Source: Magnetococcales bacterium (lineage in GTDB: Bacteria > Pseudomonadota > Magnetococcia > Magnetococcales > Magnetaquicoccaceae). Taken from it: a DNA stretch of 13,029 nucleotides. The notes below the pieces were generated by a model. It was not told where the DNA came from, did not search any database, and saw only the letters and a list, made by a program, of their open reading frames with translations. The DNA lies in contig JADGCR010000044.1 of assembly GCA_015228895.1 (NCBI GenBank), positions 1 through 13,029 of the forward strand, in the 5' to 3' direction. The stretch's first letter is position 1; each line of letters opens with the position of its first letter. The position numbers and the translations under genes are program-made. Of the stretch, positions 1 through 7,643 are shown one piece after another.

Positions 1-401
1 TCCTCGGTGCGGGAGTCGATCAGCAGCACGGAATGGTCTTTCTGGGCGACCCGCTTGATGACGTCGATCACCTCCAATTCGGCGATGGTCTCCACCCCGG
101 GGCTGAGCACCATGGGCTGAATGCAGAACGGGGGACACTTGCGGGAGGTGAACGAGAAATCGAATTCCAACACGTTTTCCGTGTTTTGATCCCGTTGCAG
201 ACGGACATCCCTCCCCTGATGGAGTTGGGGCAGATCGATGTAGGGGAGGTTGGCGGTGATCTTGACGGGATAGGGGTCCGGCGTCTCGGCGGCCAGCGCG
301 GGGGATGTCCAGACCAGCCAGATCAGGCCAATCAACCATCCGGTATGCGAAAACTGGATTGTGGAGCGACAGGGGGTCAAACGTCTGGTTGGACGGGGCA
401 T
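1..401 (-). CDS. Exported rhodanese-like domain protein (N-terminal part, cut by window edge)
   Basis: The reading frame begins with ATG at 401 and runs without a stop off the left edge, so only about 133 N-terminal residues are visible. Residues 1-38 look like a signal peptide: an Arg-rich start (MPRPTRR), a hydrophobic stretch (WLIGLIWLVW) and an ALAA-type cleavage site. The mature part contains a CPPFCIQP segment with a Cys-x3-Cys pair, then a GVETIAELEVIDVI stretch and VLLIDSRTE. The last resembles the first strand of a rhodanese fold, where DSR/DAR is typical. The catalytic loop would lie beyond the window and cannot be checked. The ATG sits 7 nt after the stop of the 70-residue gene upstream, so the two are probably cotranscribed and translationally coupled. 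There is no well-spaced Shine-Dalgarno: AAAGGG directly abuts the ATG. The rhodanese assignment is a family-level inference. Confidence 0.72.
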   Translation of the reverse strand, partial: MPRPTRRLTPCRSTIQFSHTGWLIGLIWLVWTSPALAAETPDPYPVKITANLPYIDLPQLHQGRDVRLQRDQNTENVLEFDFSFTSRKCPPFCIQPMVLSPGVETIAELEVIDVIKRVAQKDHSVLLIDSRTE

Positions 402-408
402 CCCTTTG

Positions 409-621
409 TCAACGTGACAGCACGGCTTTCTGTCTGGCCGCCTGGGAGATGTTCACCTTGATGGCCACCGATTCGGTAATGCCGGACATTTTGCTGACCA
501 GGGGTTGCAGGTCCAGGGTGCTGGACACTTTTTCCTTGGTGGTTTGTTGCAGCTGGGCGGAATAGCGTTTGCCCACGGCAATGGCCTTTGCGGTCAGATC
601 TTCAATGACGCCGATACTCAT
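409..621 (-). CDS. Small hypothetical protein, 70 residues
   Basis: I do not recognise this protein. It starts MSIGVIEDLTAKAIAVGKRY and has no signal peptide, membrane segment or cysteine. It is rich in Ser, Thr, Gln, Lys and Val and is probably soluble and partly helical. Support for it being real: a GGAGAG Shine-Dalgarno sits 6 nt before the ATG, and a good sigma70-like promoter lies at 690-718. The gene also ends only 7 nt before the start of the exported rhodanese-like gene, which suggests a two-gene or longer operon. It overlaps no better coding frame. Function is unknown, and the neighbour gives only a weak hint of an envelope or sulfur-related role. Confidence 0.6.
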   Translation of the reverse strand: MSIGVIEDLTAKAIAVGKRYSAQLQQTTKEKVSSTLDLQPLVSKMSGITESVAIKVNISQAARQKAVLSR

Positions 622-689
622 GGCTGTCTCTCCATCGATGAATCTCTTGTTTTTGAAGTGTTCTCTTGAGGTGGATGCCTTTTGGTCGA

Positions 690-718
690 ATTGTCCCCAT
701 CCGGCGCCTTTTTGTCAA
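690..718 (-). promoter_or_regulatory. Candidate sigma70-type promoter for the 70-residue gene and rhodanese gene
   Basis: On the minus strand TTGACA (plus 713-718) is followed after 17 bases by GACAAT (plus 690-695). The -35 is a perfect consensus match, the -10 matches 4 of 6, and the spacing is optimal. Transcription would start near 683, giving a leader of about 60 nt before the ATG at 621. The site lies in the 119-bp gap between the gatB stop and the small gene. I see no clear factor-independent terminator for gatB in that gap. Confidence 0.6.
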
Positions 719-740
719 TAAGAAAATGCGCCAGCCGGTG

Positions 741-2195
741 TCAAGACGGCCCCAGTTTCTGTTTCAGCAGTTCGTTGACCACCCCCGGGTTGGCCTTGCC
801 ACGGGTGGCTTTCATGATTTCGCCCACGAAGAAGCCCAGCAACTGGGTCTTTCCGGATCGGAACTGGGCGATCTTGTCCGGGTGCGACGCGAGAATCCGG
901 TCCACTTCCGCTTCGATGGCCCCCTGGTCGGTCACCTGGGTCAGACCCTGCTCCGCGACGATCTGTCGAGGTTCCCCGCCTTTCTCCCACATGTGGGCGA
1001 AGACGGTCTTGGCGATTTTGCCGGAGATGAGGTTGTTCTGGATCATGGCGGTCAGGGCGGCGAGAGAGGTGGCCGGGATCGGGCATTGGGCGATCTCCCA
1101 CCCCTCCCTGTTGAGCCGCCCCAGGAGTTCCCCGGTCACCCAGTTGGCCACCGCTTTCGGCTCGGCGGGAGCGGCGCTGCTGGCGGCGGTCTCGAAATAG
1201 TCCGCCAACTCCCGACTGGCGGTCAACACCCCGGCATCGTATTCGGACAGCTCGTACTGCGCCTGAAAACGCCGGAACTTGTCATCCGGCAGCTCCGGCA
1301 GGGTGGCCTTGATGGCCGCGATGCGCTCCGCGGTGATCCGGACCGGGGGGAGGTCCGGTTCCGGGAAATAACGGTAATCGTGGGCCTCCTCCTTGCCCCG
1401 CATGGGACGGGTGAGGTTCTGGTTGGCGTCCCACAGACGGGTCTCCTGGATCACCTGTTGGCCGCTGTCGATCCGGTCGATCTGACGCCCGGTTTCGTAT
1501 TCGATCGCCCGCATGACGTTGCGGATGGAGTTGAGATTCTTGATCTCCGCCCGTGTGCCATGGCGGTCCGCCCCCCGCAGGCGCACCGAAACGTTGGCGT
1601 CGCAACGGAACGAACCCTCTTCCATGTTGCCGTCGCACACTTCCAGATAGCGGACGATGGAGCGCAGTTTTTTCAGATAGGCCCCGGCCTCGGCGGCGGA
1701 ACGCAGGTCGGGTTCCGAGACGATCTCCAGCAGCGGGGTGCCGGTGCGGTTGAGGTCCACCCAGGAGGCCCCCACGATTCCCTCGTGGAGATTCTTGCCC
1801 GCGTCCACCTCCATGTGGATGCGGGTGATGCCGATGCGCTTGCGGGGCGCCCCTTCCGGATCGATCAGCAGTTCCCCGTGCTCGACGATGGGGAGCTCGA
1901 ACTGGGAGATCTGATAGCCCGCGGGGAGGTCGGGATAAAAATAGTTCTTGCGGGAGAATTCGTTGCGCAGACGGATCTGACCGTTGATCGCCAGTCCGGT
2001 CTTGATGGCCATGTTCAACACCTCCTGGTTGAGCACCGGCAGCACCCCGGGAAACGCGGCGCACACCGGGCAGATCTGGGTGTTGGGCGCGGCCCCGAAC
2101 TGGTTGGGGCAGCCGCAGAAGATCTTGGAGCGGGTGCGCAGTTGGGTGTGGATCTCCAGGCCGATGACGGTCTCGAAGCGGGCATCCGTGTTCAT
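741..2195 (-). CDS. gatB: Asp-tRNA(Asn)/Glu-tRNA(Gln) amidotransferase subunit B
   Basis: GatB is the kinase/tRNA-binding subunit of the GatCAB amidotransferase, which converts misacylated Glu-tRNA(Gln) or Asp-tRNA(Asn) to the correct Gln- or Asn-tRNA in the cytoplasm. The 484-residue product has the usual family length. It opens with [10 protein letters not shown], followed by two cysteine pairs (C27/C29 and C42/C45, FCGC and CPVC) that match the zinc-binding site of bacterial GatB. Further on it has the conserved [12 protein letters not shown] and EIKNLNS segments, and a C-terminal YqeY-like helical tail ending QKLGPS. The ATG at 2195 overlaps the gatA stop as ATGA, which sets the start; GGGGA lies just upstream. 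The frame stays open upstream far into gatA, but that extension is out of frame with GatA and is not coding. Confidence 0.97.
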   Translation of the reverse strand: MNTDARFETVIGLEIHTQLRTRSKIFCGCPNQFGAAPNTQICPVCAAFPGVLPVLNQEVLNMAIKTGLAINGQIRLRNEFSRKNYFYPDLPAGYQISQFELPIVEHGELLIDPEGAPRKRIGITRIHMEVDAGKNLHEGIVGASWVDLNRTGTPLLEIVSEPDLRSAAEAGAYLKKLRSIVRYLEVCDGNMEEGSFRCDANVSVRLRGADRHGTRAEIKNLNSIRNVMRAIEYETGRQIDRIDSGQQVIQETRLWDANQNLTRPMRGKEEAHDYRYFPEPDLPPVRITAERIAAIKATLPELPDDKFRRFQAQYELSEYDAGVLTASRELADYFETAASSAAPAEPKAVANWVTGELLGRLNREGWEIAQCPIPATSLAALTAMIQNNLISGKIAKTVFAHMWEKGGEPRQIVAEQGLTQVTDQGAIEAEVDRILASHPDKIAQFRSGKTQLLGFFVGEIMKATRGKANPGVVNELLKQKLGPS

Positions 2196-3664
2196 GGTGT
2201 CCCCAGGGGTGTGGTGGCGTGCCAACGGGTGGCCTGTTGATAGGCGTGGCCCGTGGCCAGAATGGTGGCTTCGTCCAGGGGGCGTCCAATGAGCTGGAAG
2301 CCGATGGGCAACCGTCCGGAGTCGAAGCCGCAAGGCAGGGAGAGGCCCGGCAGACCCGCCAGATTGACATTGATGGTGTCGATATCGGAAAGATACATGC
2401 TCACCGGGTCCGCGTTCTTCTCTCCCAGGCGGAAGGCGGTTTCCGGCGCGGTGGGGGTGAGGATCACCCCCAGGTGGTGTTCCCGGAAGGCCCGGGCGAA
2501 ATCCTCGGCGATCAGACGCCGGACCTGTTGCGCCTTGCGGTAATAGGCGTCGTAGTAGCCGGAGGAGAGGACATAGGTGCCCAGCATGATGCGCCGTTTG
2601 ACCTCCGCGCCGAACCCTTCGGCACGGGTGCGGCAGTACAACTCCTTGAGATCCTTGGGATGGGCCGTGCGGTGTCCGAAGCGGATGCCGTCGTAACGGG
2701 CCAGATTGGACGAGGCTTCGGCGGGAGCGATGATGTAGTAGGTGGGAATGGCGTGCCCGGTCATGGGCAGGGAGACGGGGACCATCTCCGCGCCCAGATC
2801 CCGGTAGACCTCCTGGACCTTCACGATGGCGGCCTCCACTTCCGGGTCCAGGCCCGCGCCGAAATATTCCGCCGGAATGCCGATCCGCAGACCACGCATT
2901 TTCCGGTTCAGCAGGGCGGGGTAGTCCGGGACCGGGGCGTCGATGGAGGTGGAGTCCAGGGGATCGAAACCGGCCATGATCTGCAGCATCAACGCCGCGT
3001 CCTCGACGGTGCGAGTCATGGGACCGGCCTGATCCAAAGAGGAGGCGAAGGCGATCATGCCGAAACGGGAGACCCGGCCATAGGTGGGTTTGAGTCCGGT
3101 GATGCCGGTCATGGCCGCCGGTTGCCGGATGGAGCCGCCGGTGTCGGTGCCGATGGCGCCCAGGCACATGCCCGCGGCCATGGCCGCCGCCGAGCCGCCG
3201 GACGACCCTCCGGGGGTGCGCTCCCGATCCCAGGGGTTGCGTACCGGACCGAAAAAGGAGGTCTCGTTGGAGGAGCCCATGGCGAATTCGTCCATGTTGG
3301 TCTTCCCCAGGAACACCGCGCCCGCCTCCAGGAGGCGGCTGGTCACGGTGGATTCGTAGGGGGGCCGGAAGTGCTCCAGCATGGCGGAACCGCAGGTGGT
3401 GCGCAGGTTCCGGGTGCAAAAGAGATCCTTGATGGCCAGTGGGATGCCGGTGAGGGGGGTGGTGCCGTCCTTCCGGGCCAGGCGCTGGTCCGCGGCTGCG
3501 GCGGCTTGCAGGGCGGCGGTCTCGTCCACGGTGATGTAGGCGTTGAGGTCCGGGTTGAGGGTGGCGATGCGCTGCAGACAGGCGCGGGTCAACTCCACGG
3601 AGGAGACGGTCCCGGATGCCAGGGCTTGGGCGGCTTGGGCCAGGGTCAGGGTGGCGGCGTCCAC
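2192..3664 (-). CDS. gatA: Asp-tRNA(Asn)/Glu-tRNA(Gln) amidotransferase subunit A
   Basis: GatA is the glutaminase subunit: it hydrolyses glutamine and passes ammonia through a channel to GatB. The 490-residue protein belongs to the amidase-signature family. The catalytic Ser-cisSer-Lys triad is intact and at the positions known for GatA: K79 (in PLAIKDLF), S154 (in [11 protein letters not shown]) and S178 (in [12 protein letters not shown], the nucleophile). The C-terminal [10 protein letters not shown] and [10 protein letters not shown] segments are typical. The start is a GTG at 3664, giving [10 protein letters not shown]; an AGGA lies about 12 nt upstream and no ATG is better placed. It follows gatC after a 31-bp gap and overlaps gatB by ATGA, so the three subunits are made from one message. 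Confidence 0.97.
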   Translation of the reverse strand: MDAATLTLAQAAQALASGTVSSVELTRACLQRIATLNPDLNAYITVDETAALQAAAAADQRLARKDGTTPLTGIPLAIKDLFCTRNLRTTCGSAMLEHFRPPYESTVTSRLLEAGAVFLGKTNMDEFAMGSSNETSFFGPVRNPWDRERTPGGSSGGSAAAMAAGMCLGAIGTDTGGSIRQPAAMTGITGLKPTYGRVSRFGMIAFASSLDQAGPMTRTVEDAALMLQIMAGFDPLDSTSIDAPVPDYPALLNRKMRGLRIGIPAEYFGAGLDPEVEAAIVKVQEVYRDLGAEMVPVSLPMTGHAIPTYYIIAPAEASSNLARYDGIRFGHRTAHPKDLKELYCRTRAEGFGAEVKRRIMLGTYVLSSGYYDAYYRKAQQVRRLIAEDFARAFREHHLGVILTPTAPETAFRLGEKNADPVSMYLSDIDTINVNLAGLPGLSLPCGFDSGRLPIGFQLIGRPLDEATILATGHAYQQATRWHATTPLGTP

Positions 3665-3695
3665 GATTGGCGGGTATCCTGAGTGAGGTTTAAGA

Positions 3696-3983
3696 TCATT
3701 CGATGATTTTCGGCACGCGGAAACACCCTTCCGCCTGGTCCGGGGCGTTGGCCAGCATGGCGTCCCGTTGATTGGTGTTGACCGCCCGATCCTCCCGTTC
3801 CGGCAGGGTCATCTCCACGGCGTGGGACATGGGCAAAACCCCCTCCGTGGGGATGGATTGCAACTGTTCCATCAGACCCAGGATGCGGGAGAGCTGTCCG
3901 GTATAGGTCTGAATTTCGTCGGGGGAGACCTCCAGACGGGCCAGCGTGGCGACGTGGCGGACGGTATCGGCGGTAATGGACAT
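3696..3983 (-). CDS. gatC: Asp-tRNA(Asn)/Glu-tRNA(Gln) amidotransferase subunit C
   Basis: GatC is the small subunit that wraps around GatA and GatB and stabilises the complex. The 95-residue product carries the family signature in order: [16 protein letters not shown] at residues 8-23, a helical [12 protein letters not shown] region, then [11 protein letters not shown], and the terminal [16 protein letters not shown]. The frame is open upstream to 4124, but homology begins at MSITADTV (ATG at 3983), the normal GatC start. The Shine-Dalgarno is weak (GGA 7 nt upstream). It is the first gene of gatCAB, with a candidate promoter at 4040-4069. Confidence 0.95.
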   Translation of the reverse strand: MSITADTVRHVATLARLEVSPDEIQTYTGQLSRILGLMEQLQSIPTEGVLPMSHAVEMTLPEREDRAVNTNQRDAMLANAPDQAEGCFRVPKIIE

Positions 3984-3991
3984 GGGCAATC

Positions 3992-4073
3992 CGTGGCAAG
4001 GCGTCTTTTGCAAGGAACTTTCACTTAAGTAGCCGCTACAGGATACCACACGGAAAAGAAGCGTGGCAAGGCG
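3992..4073. repeat. 12-bp direct repeat flanking the gatC promoter/leader
   Basis: CGTGGCAAGGCG occurs perfectly at 3992-4003 and again at 4062-4073, exactly 70 bp apart. The right copy overlaps the candidate -35 of the gatC promoter. The left copy lies in the leader just before the weak gatC ribosome-binding site. It could be an operator pair or leader structure, or it could be chance. Confidence 0.45.
4040..4069 (-). promoter_or_regulatory. Candidate sigma70-type promoter for gatCAB
   Basis: On the minus strand TTGCCA (plus 4064-4069, 5 of 6 matches) is followed after 18 bases by TATCCT (plus 4040-4045, 4 of 6). Transcription would begin near 4033, leaving a leader of about 50 nt to the gatC ATG. 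The site fits the tauE-gatC gap and no better pair was seen there. Confidence 0.45.
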
Positions 4074-4076
4074 GAC

Positions 4077-4090
4077 TTGATCATTGTCAA
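4077..4090. promoter_or_regulatory. FixK/Anr/FNR-type binding site candidate
   Basis: TTGAT-CATT-GTCAA matches the FixK/Anr consensus TTGAT-N4-(G/A)TCAA at every fixed position, and matches the E. coli FNR consensus at 9 of 10. The centre is 4083.5, about 50 bp upstream of the predicted gatC transcription start and 60 bp past the end of the tauE-like gene. The spacing fits neither the usual -41.5 nor -61.5 position for the promoter I predict, so its target is uncertain. Confidence 0.5.
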
Positions 4091-4119
4091 ACCGGCGCGG
4101 GGGGATTATGCTGCAAAGC

Positions 4120-4142
4120 TCCACGGCCAGGAAAAACGTGGA
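4120..4142. other. Inverted repeat directly after the tauE-like stop codon
   Basis: TCCACG (4120-4125) and CGTGGA (4137-4142) can pair as a 6-bp stem with an 11-nt loop, beginning at the base next to the minus-strand stop codon. It might slow decay or help end the tauE-like message. On the minus strand the T run lies in the loop, not after the stem, so it is not a standard factor-independent terminator. Confidence 0.3.
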
Positions 4143-4835
4143 TCAGAAGAACGCCAGGCGCACGATTCCCCGCTTCAGGCTCATGGCACCCATCACCACG
4201 ATCAGCAGTCCGGCGACGAACAGGATTTTGCGTCTCGTCTTGTGGTCCAGCCAGGTGGAGAGCATGCCAAAGCCCAGCATGGCGGGCAGGGTGCCCAGAC
4301 CGAAGGCCGACAGAATGGCCAGACCCCCGGACAGGGAACCGCTCTCGAACGCCTTGGCCTGAAAGGCCCAATGCATGGAGCAGGGGAGCAGGCCGGTGAT
4401 GATGCCCATCCCCAGGGCGCGCCGGTTTCTGGGCGCGCCGGACGTGGAGCGGATCCCCCGCGCGAGCCAGCCGTCGCCGTTGCCGCCGGGATTGCCCAAA
4501 GCGATCAGACCGCAGGTTTCGAGTCCCATCACGATCATGATCAGGCCCACGGCCACATGGGGGATGCCAAACAGGGGGGAGGGTCGCAGGAGGAACAGGG
4601 CCATGGAACCGAGCCAGCCGCTGGCGGCTCCGAGCAGCAGGTAGGTGCCCAGGCGTCCCAGGGTGTACAGCAGCGGCAGACGGATGCGCCGGGGATGCCA
4701 GAACGGCTGCTCCGGATCGTTGCCGTGTCCCAGGGAACAGGCCATGGCCACACCGCCGCACATGCCGATGCAGTGGCCGCTGGCCAGCAGCGTGGTGAAA
4801 AAGACCAGCCATAAATCCATCAGGGTGGGTGTCAT
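4143..4835 (-). CDS. TauE/SafE (DsbD_2-like) membrane protein associated with cbb3 oxidase biogenesis
   Basis: This 230-residue protein has about six membrane segments in two related halves. The first half carries [10 protein letters not shown] (H21, C22, C26); the second begins with ITGLLPC (P151, C152). This pattern is typical of the cytochrome-biogenesis/TauE-SafE transmembrane family that is often found beside ccoI and ccoS. Membership is clear. The role, probably moving copper or reducing power during oxidase assembly, is inferred from context, and sulfite export is unlikely here. In the second motif PCSMHWAF replaces the more common PCG-type sequence. The ATG at 4835 has GGAG 11 nt upstream and overlaps the divergent ccoI start. 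A second ATG at 4820 (MDLWLVFF) is also possible. No promoter can sit between the two genes. Confidence 0.85.
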   Translation of the reverse strand: MTPTLMDLWLVFFTTLLASGHCIGMCGGVAMACSLGHGNDPEQPFWHPRRIRLPLLYTLGRLGTYLLLGAASGWLGSMALFLLRPSPLFGIPHVAVGLIMIVMGLETCGLIALGNPGGNGDGWLARGIRSTSGAPRNRRALGMGIITGLLPCSMHWAFQAKAFESGSLSGGLAILSAFGLGTLPAMLGFGMLSTWLDHKTRRKILFVAGLLIVVMGAMSLKRGIVRLAFF

Positions 4836-7263
4836 GAGCAGTGTTTCTCCAACGTGTTATCATTGTGGTCTGGAAGCCCCGCCCCGGGCATCCCTGCGGG
4901 AGGAGGGGCTGGTGTTCTGTTGCGCGGGGTGTCTGGGAGCCTGGCGGATGATCCGTGACATGGGTTTGGCGGACTATTACCTGCGCCGGGAGGGCGATTC
5001 CCCGGGCATGCAGCCAGTGGAGAGCGACCTGGAGGCGCTGCGCGCCTTCGATGACCCGCAGTATCAAAGCCAACTGGTGCGGGAGGTCGAAGGGAGCCGG
5101 GAGGTCTGTCTGATGTTGGATGGCATTCATTGCGCCGCTTGCGTATGGTTGAACGAACAGGTGTTGCGCAAACTCCCTGGCGTGGAAGATGTCTGGATCA
5201 ATTTTGCCACACATCGGGCCAGAGTGCGATGGAATCCGGGCAGGGTCGCGTTGTCGGACATCATCGGCACCATCCGGCGCATCGGCTACCGGGGGGAACC
5301 CTACGACCCGACCCGGAGCGAACAGGGGCGTTCCCGCCGGGATCGGGAACTCCTCTCCCGGATGGGGGTGGCCGGATTCGGGGCGGCCAATGTCATGTTC
5401 ATCGCGGTGGCCCTGTACGCGGGATATTTCCAGGGCATGGAGGAGGATGCCAAGACCTATTTCCATTGGGTCTCCTGGTTGCTGGCGACCCCGGTGGTGG
5501 TGTACGGAGGCGGGCTGTTCGTGCGGGGGGCCTGGAACGGTTTGCGCGCCGGGCGTCTGGCGATGGATCTGCCCATCGCCCTGGGGGCCTGGGTGACTTA
5601 TGGCTACAGCGTGGTCGTCACCCTGCGCGGGGAGGGGGAGGTCTATTTCGATTCGGTCTCCATGTTCATCTTCGTGCTGCTGGCGGGTCGATACCTGGAG
5701 TCGGCGGCCCGGGGCAAGGCGGCCGGAGCCATGGAACGGTTGCTCAACCTGGAACCACGCAGCGCGGTGGTCATCCGGGATGGGGAACAGTGCGTGGTGC
5801 CGGTGCGCGAGGTGCGGGTCGGGGAACAGGTGGTGATCAGGCCGGGAGAGCGGATTCCCGTGGACGGCATCATCCTCTCCGGTCGCACCAGCGTGGACGA
5901 ATCGATGTTGACCGGGGAGAGTCTGCCGGTGGTCAGGGGGCCGGGGGACGGGCTGGCGGGGGGGGCGATGAATCTGGACGGGGTGGTCTTTCTGGAAGCG
6001 GTGCGGGTGGGGGAGGATACGGCCCTGGCCCGCATACTCCGGATGGTGGAGACGGCCCAGGCCCGGCGTCCCCCCATTCAGGGCATGGCGGACCGGGTGG
6101 CGGCGCGGTTTGTGGGGATGGTGCTGCTGCTGGCCGCCGCCACCCTGGGGTTCTGGTGGTGGCGCGACCCCTCCGTGGCGCTGGAGCACAGCGTGGCGGT
6201 GTTGATCATCACCTGTCCCTGCGCGTTGGGGCTGGGGGCGCCGTCGGCCATGATCGTGGCCATGGGCGCCGCGGCGCGCATGGGCATCCTGCTGAAGAGC
6301 GGCGAAACCCTGGAACGTCTGGAACGGGTGACGCGGGTGGTCATGGACAAGACCGGGGTGGTGACTCTGGGCACCCCCGGAGTGGAACGGCTGGTCCCCG
6401 TGGCGGGAGTGGACGAATCTGCCCTGCTGGGTTGCGCGGCCGCGGTGGAACAGCACTCCGAGCATCCCCTGGGACGGGCCATCCACCGGGAGTTCCTGGC
6501 GCGGGGCTGGGGGCGGGCCATGGAGGGCGACGGGGTGTCGAATGTCGCCGGATTGGGCATGGAAGCCACGGTGCGGGGACAACGGGTGCGGGTGGGAAGG
6601 CCGGAGTTTGTCATGGAGGGGGGCGAGACGCCGGTTTTTCCCGGGGATGGGGATCATCCGGTCACCTGGACCGCCTGTGGACGGGAGGGGCGGCTGCTGG
6701 GCTGGATCGGGCTGGCGGACGCCCCGAAACCCAACGCCAAAGAGGTGATCGGAGCGCTGGGAGCGATGGGACTGCCCGTCATGCTGCTTTCCGGGGACCG
6801 GCGGGCGGTGGTGGAGTTCATCGGGCGGACGATCGGGGTGGAACGGGTGGTGAGCGACGTCCTGCCCGCGGACAAGGAGCGGATGATCGCCGGGCTGCAG
6901 CAGTCGGGGGAGGTGACGGCCATGGTGGGAGACGGGGTCAACGACGCCCCCGCCCTGGCCCGTGCGGATGTGGCCCTGGTGGTGGCGAACGCGGCGGATC
7001 TGGCGGTCTCGGCGGCGGATGTGATCCTGCTCAATCGGGATCTGTATTCCGTGGTGCGGGTCTTCCAGTTGGCGCGGCGCACCTTGCGCATCATCCGGCA
7101 GAACTATACCGTCTCGTTGTGTTACAATCTGGTGGCCATTCCCCTGGCCATGAGCGGTCTGGTCTCTCCCATCGTCGCGGCCATCGCCATGCCCCTGTCC
7201 AGTCTGGTGGTGGTGGGCAACGCCCTGCGTTTGCGGCAGTCGCAACCGGATGACCGGTCATGA
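4834..7263 (+). CDS. ccoI: Cation-transporting P-type ATPase of cbb3 oxidase assembly (CcoI/FixI)
   Basis: CcoI is a P1B-type copper-exporting ATPase of the inner membrane that supplies copper for the CuB centre of CcoN. The 809-residue product has a cysteine-rich N-terminus (C8-x2-C11, then FCCAGC at 29-33), a heavy-metal-associated domain with GIHCAAC (C100, C103) and the actuator TGES at 360-363. The membrane CPC motif is at 461-463, HP at 544-545, and GDGVND at 699-704. The phosphorylation site at D505 reads DKTGVVT instead of the near-invariant DKTGTLT. The C-terminal [15 protein letters not shown] is typical. I chose ATG 4834 because [12 protein letters not shown] matches the family start; its Shine-Dalgarno (AGGG) is weak, and an in-frame GTG at 4825 is the alternative. 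The stop overlaps ccoS by ATGA. CopA-type copper export is less likely given the flanking cco genes. Confidence 0.93.
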   Translation: MSSVSPTCYHCGLEAPPRASLREEGLVFCCAGCLGAWRMIRDMGLADYYLRREGDSPGMQPVESDLEALRAFDDPQYQSQLVREVEGSREVCLMLDGIHCAACVWLNEQVLRKLPGVEDVWINFATHRARVRWNPGRVALSDIIGTIRRIGYRGEPYDPTRSEQGRSRRDRELLSRMGVAGFGAANVMFIAVALYAGYFQGMEEDAKTYFHWVSWLLATPVVVYGGGLFVRGAWNGLRAGRLAMDLPIALGAWVTYGYSVVVTLRGEGEVYFDSVSMFIFVLLAGRYLESAARGKAAGAMERLLNLEPRSAVVIRDGEQCVVPVREVRVGEQVVIRPGERIPVDGIILSGRTSVDESMLTGESLPVVRGPGDGLAGGAMNLDGVVFLEAVRVGEDTALARILRMVETAQARRPPIQGMADRVAARFVGMVLLLAAATLGFWWWRDPSVALEHSVAVLIITCPCALGLGAPSAMIVAMGAAARMGILLKSGETLERLERVTRVVMDKTGVVTLGTPGVERLVPVAGVDESALLGCAAAVEQHSEHPLGRAIHREFLARGWGRAMEGDGVSNVAGLGMEATVRGQRVRVGRPEFVMEGGETPVFPGDGDHPVTWTACGREGRLLGWIGLADAPKPNAKEVIGALGAMGLPVMLLSGDRRAVVEFIGRTIGVERVVSDVLPADKERMIAGLQQSGEVTAMVGDGVNDAPALARADVALVVANAADLAVSAADVILLNRDLYSVVRVFQLARRTLRIIRQNYTVSLCYNLVAIPLAMSGLVSPIVAAIAMPLSSLVVVGNALRLRQSQPDDRS

Positions 7264-7472
7264 ATACAGTCTATTTATTGTTGCCTCTGGCGGTGCTGCT
7301 GAGTCTGGTCGGGCTGGGCCTGCTCATCTGGTCGATTCGCCATGGCCAGTTCGACGACATGGAAGGCCCCGCCCACCGCATTCTGTTCGAGGATGACCAG
7401 GAGATGATTCCGGTGGAACCGCCCACCCGGGCGAAAGAGCGGTTGGCCGGACAGCGGGAGGAACGGGGTTGA
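7260..7472 (+). CDS. ccoS: Cbb3-type cytochrome oxidase assembly protein CcoS
   Basis: CcoS is a small inner-membrane protein needed to insert heme b and copper into CcoN. The 70-residue product has one N-terminal membrane helix (about residues 4-24), followed by the hallmark [20 protein letters not shown], nearly the family consensus. The tail is hydrophilic. Its ATG overlaps the ccoI stop as ATGA and it has no clear Shine-Dalgarno of its own, so it is probably translated by coupling to ccoI. Its TGA ends one base before the convergent ccoQ stop. Confidence 0.95.
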   Translation: MNTVYLLLPLAVLLSLVGLGLLIWSIRHGQFDDMEGPAHRILFEDDQEMIPVEPPTRAKERLAGQREERG

Positions 7473-7473
7473 C

Positions 7474-7641
7474 TCAGGAGGGGGGCAACGCGTCATCCTC
7501 CTCCAGGATTTTCTGTCCTTCCCGTTCGAACCGCTTTTTGTTGCCCGGCCAGAAGGCCCAGACCAGAATGGCCACGAACAACACAAAAAACCACACCAGA
7601 GCGAACTGCCGGGAGAAACTCGCCAGTTGGGGATACTCCAT
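7474..7641 (-). CDS. ccoQ: Cbb3-type cytochrome c oxidase subunit IV, CcoQ/FixQ
   Basis: CcoQ is a small single-helix subunit that stabilises the cbb3 complex. This 55-residue product begins MEYPQLASFSRQFALVWFF, has one helix at about residues 13-31, and then has WPGNKKRFEREGQKILEEDD, the basic WxxxxKKRFE plus acidic tail usual for FixQ. It is too short to appear in many ORF lists. A near-perfect AAGGAGG 6 nt before the ATG at 7641 supports it. It begins two bases after the ccoH stop, so it is the last gene of a ccoG-ccoH-ccoQ unit. Its usual place between ccoO and ccoP is empty here: only 19 bp separate those two genes. A stand-alone assembly stub is a less likely reading. Confidence 0.87.
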   Translation of the reverse strand: MEYPQLASFSRQFALVWFFVLFVAILVWAFWPGNKKRFEREGQKILEEDDALPPS

Positions 7642-7643
7642 GG

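Noticed and set aside
33..461. A plus-strand open frame at the left edge
   Set aside because: It is opposite the exported rhodanese-like frame, which has a signal peptide and conserved segments. The partial minus frame is the better coding call.
622..740. A possible gatB terminator in the gap after gatB
   Set aside because: The GGCGC and GGCGCC stretches pair only poorly and no T run follows a stable stem.
666..2240. A 524-codon plus-strand open frame opposite gatB
   Set aside because: It is the antisense shadow of gatB; the length comes from few stops in GC-rich sequence.
741..3419. An 892-codon open frame suggesting a long fusion protein ending in GatB
   Set aside because: Only the part from ATG 2195 is GatB. 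The upstream extension is out of frame with GatA and has the Pro/Arg/Gly/His-rich look of a GC-rich shadow frame; gatA carries the real coding signal there.
2219..3682. A 487-codon plus-strand open frame opposite gatA
   Set aside because: It is antisense to gatA with intact catalytic residues, is Gly-rich and low in complexity, and has no recognisable domain.
4087..7245. A 1052-codon minus-strand open frame opposite ccoI
   Set aside because: It is antisense to a fully conserved P-type ATPase and out of frame with the tauE-like gene. Its composition (His, Gly, Pro, Arg, Gln) is typical of antisense frames in high-GC DNA.
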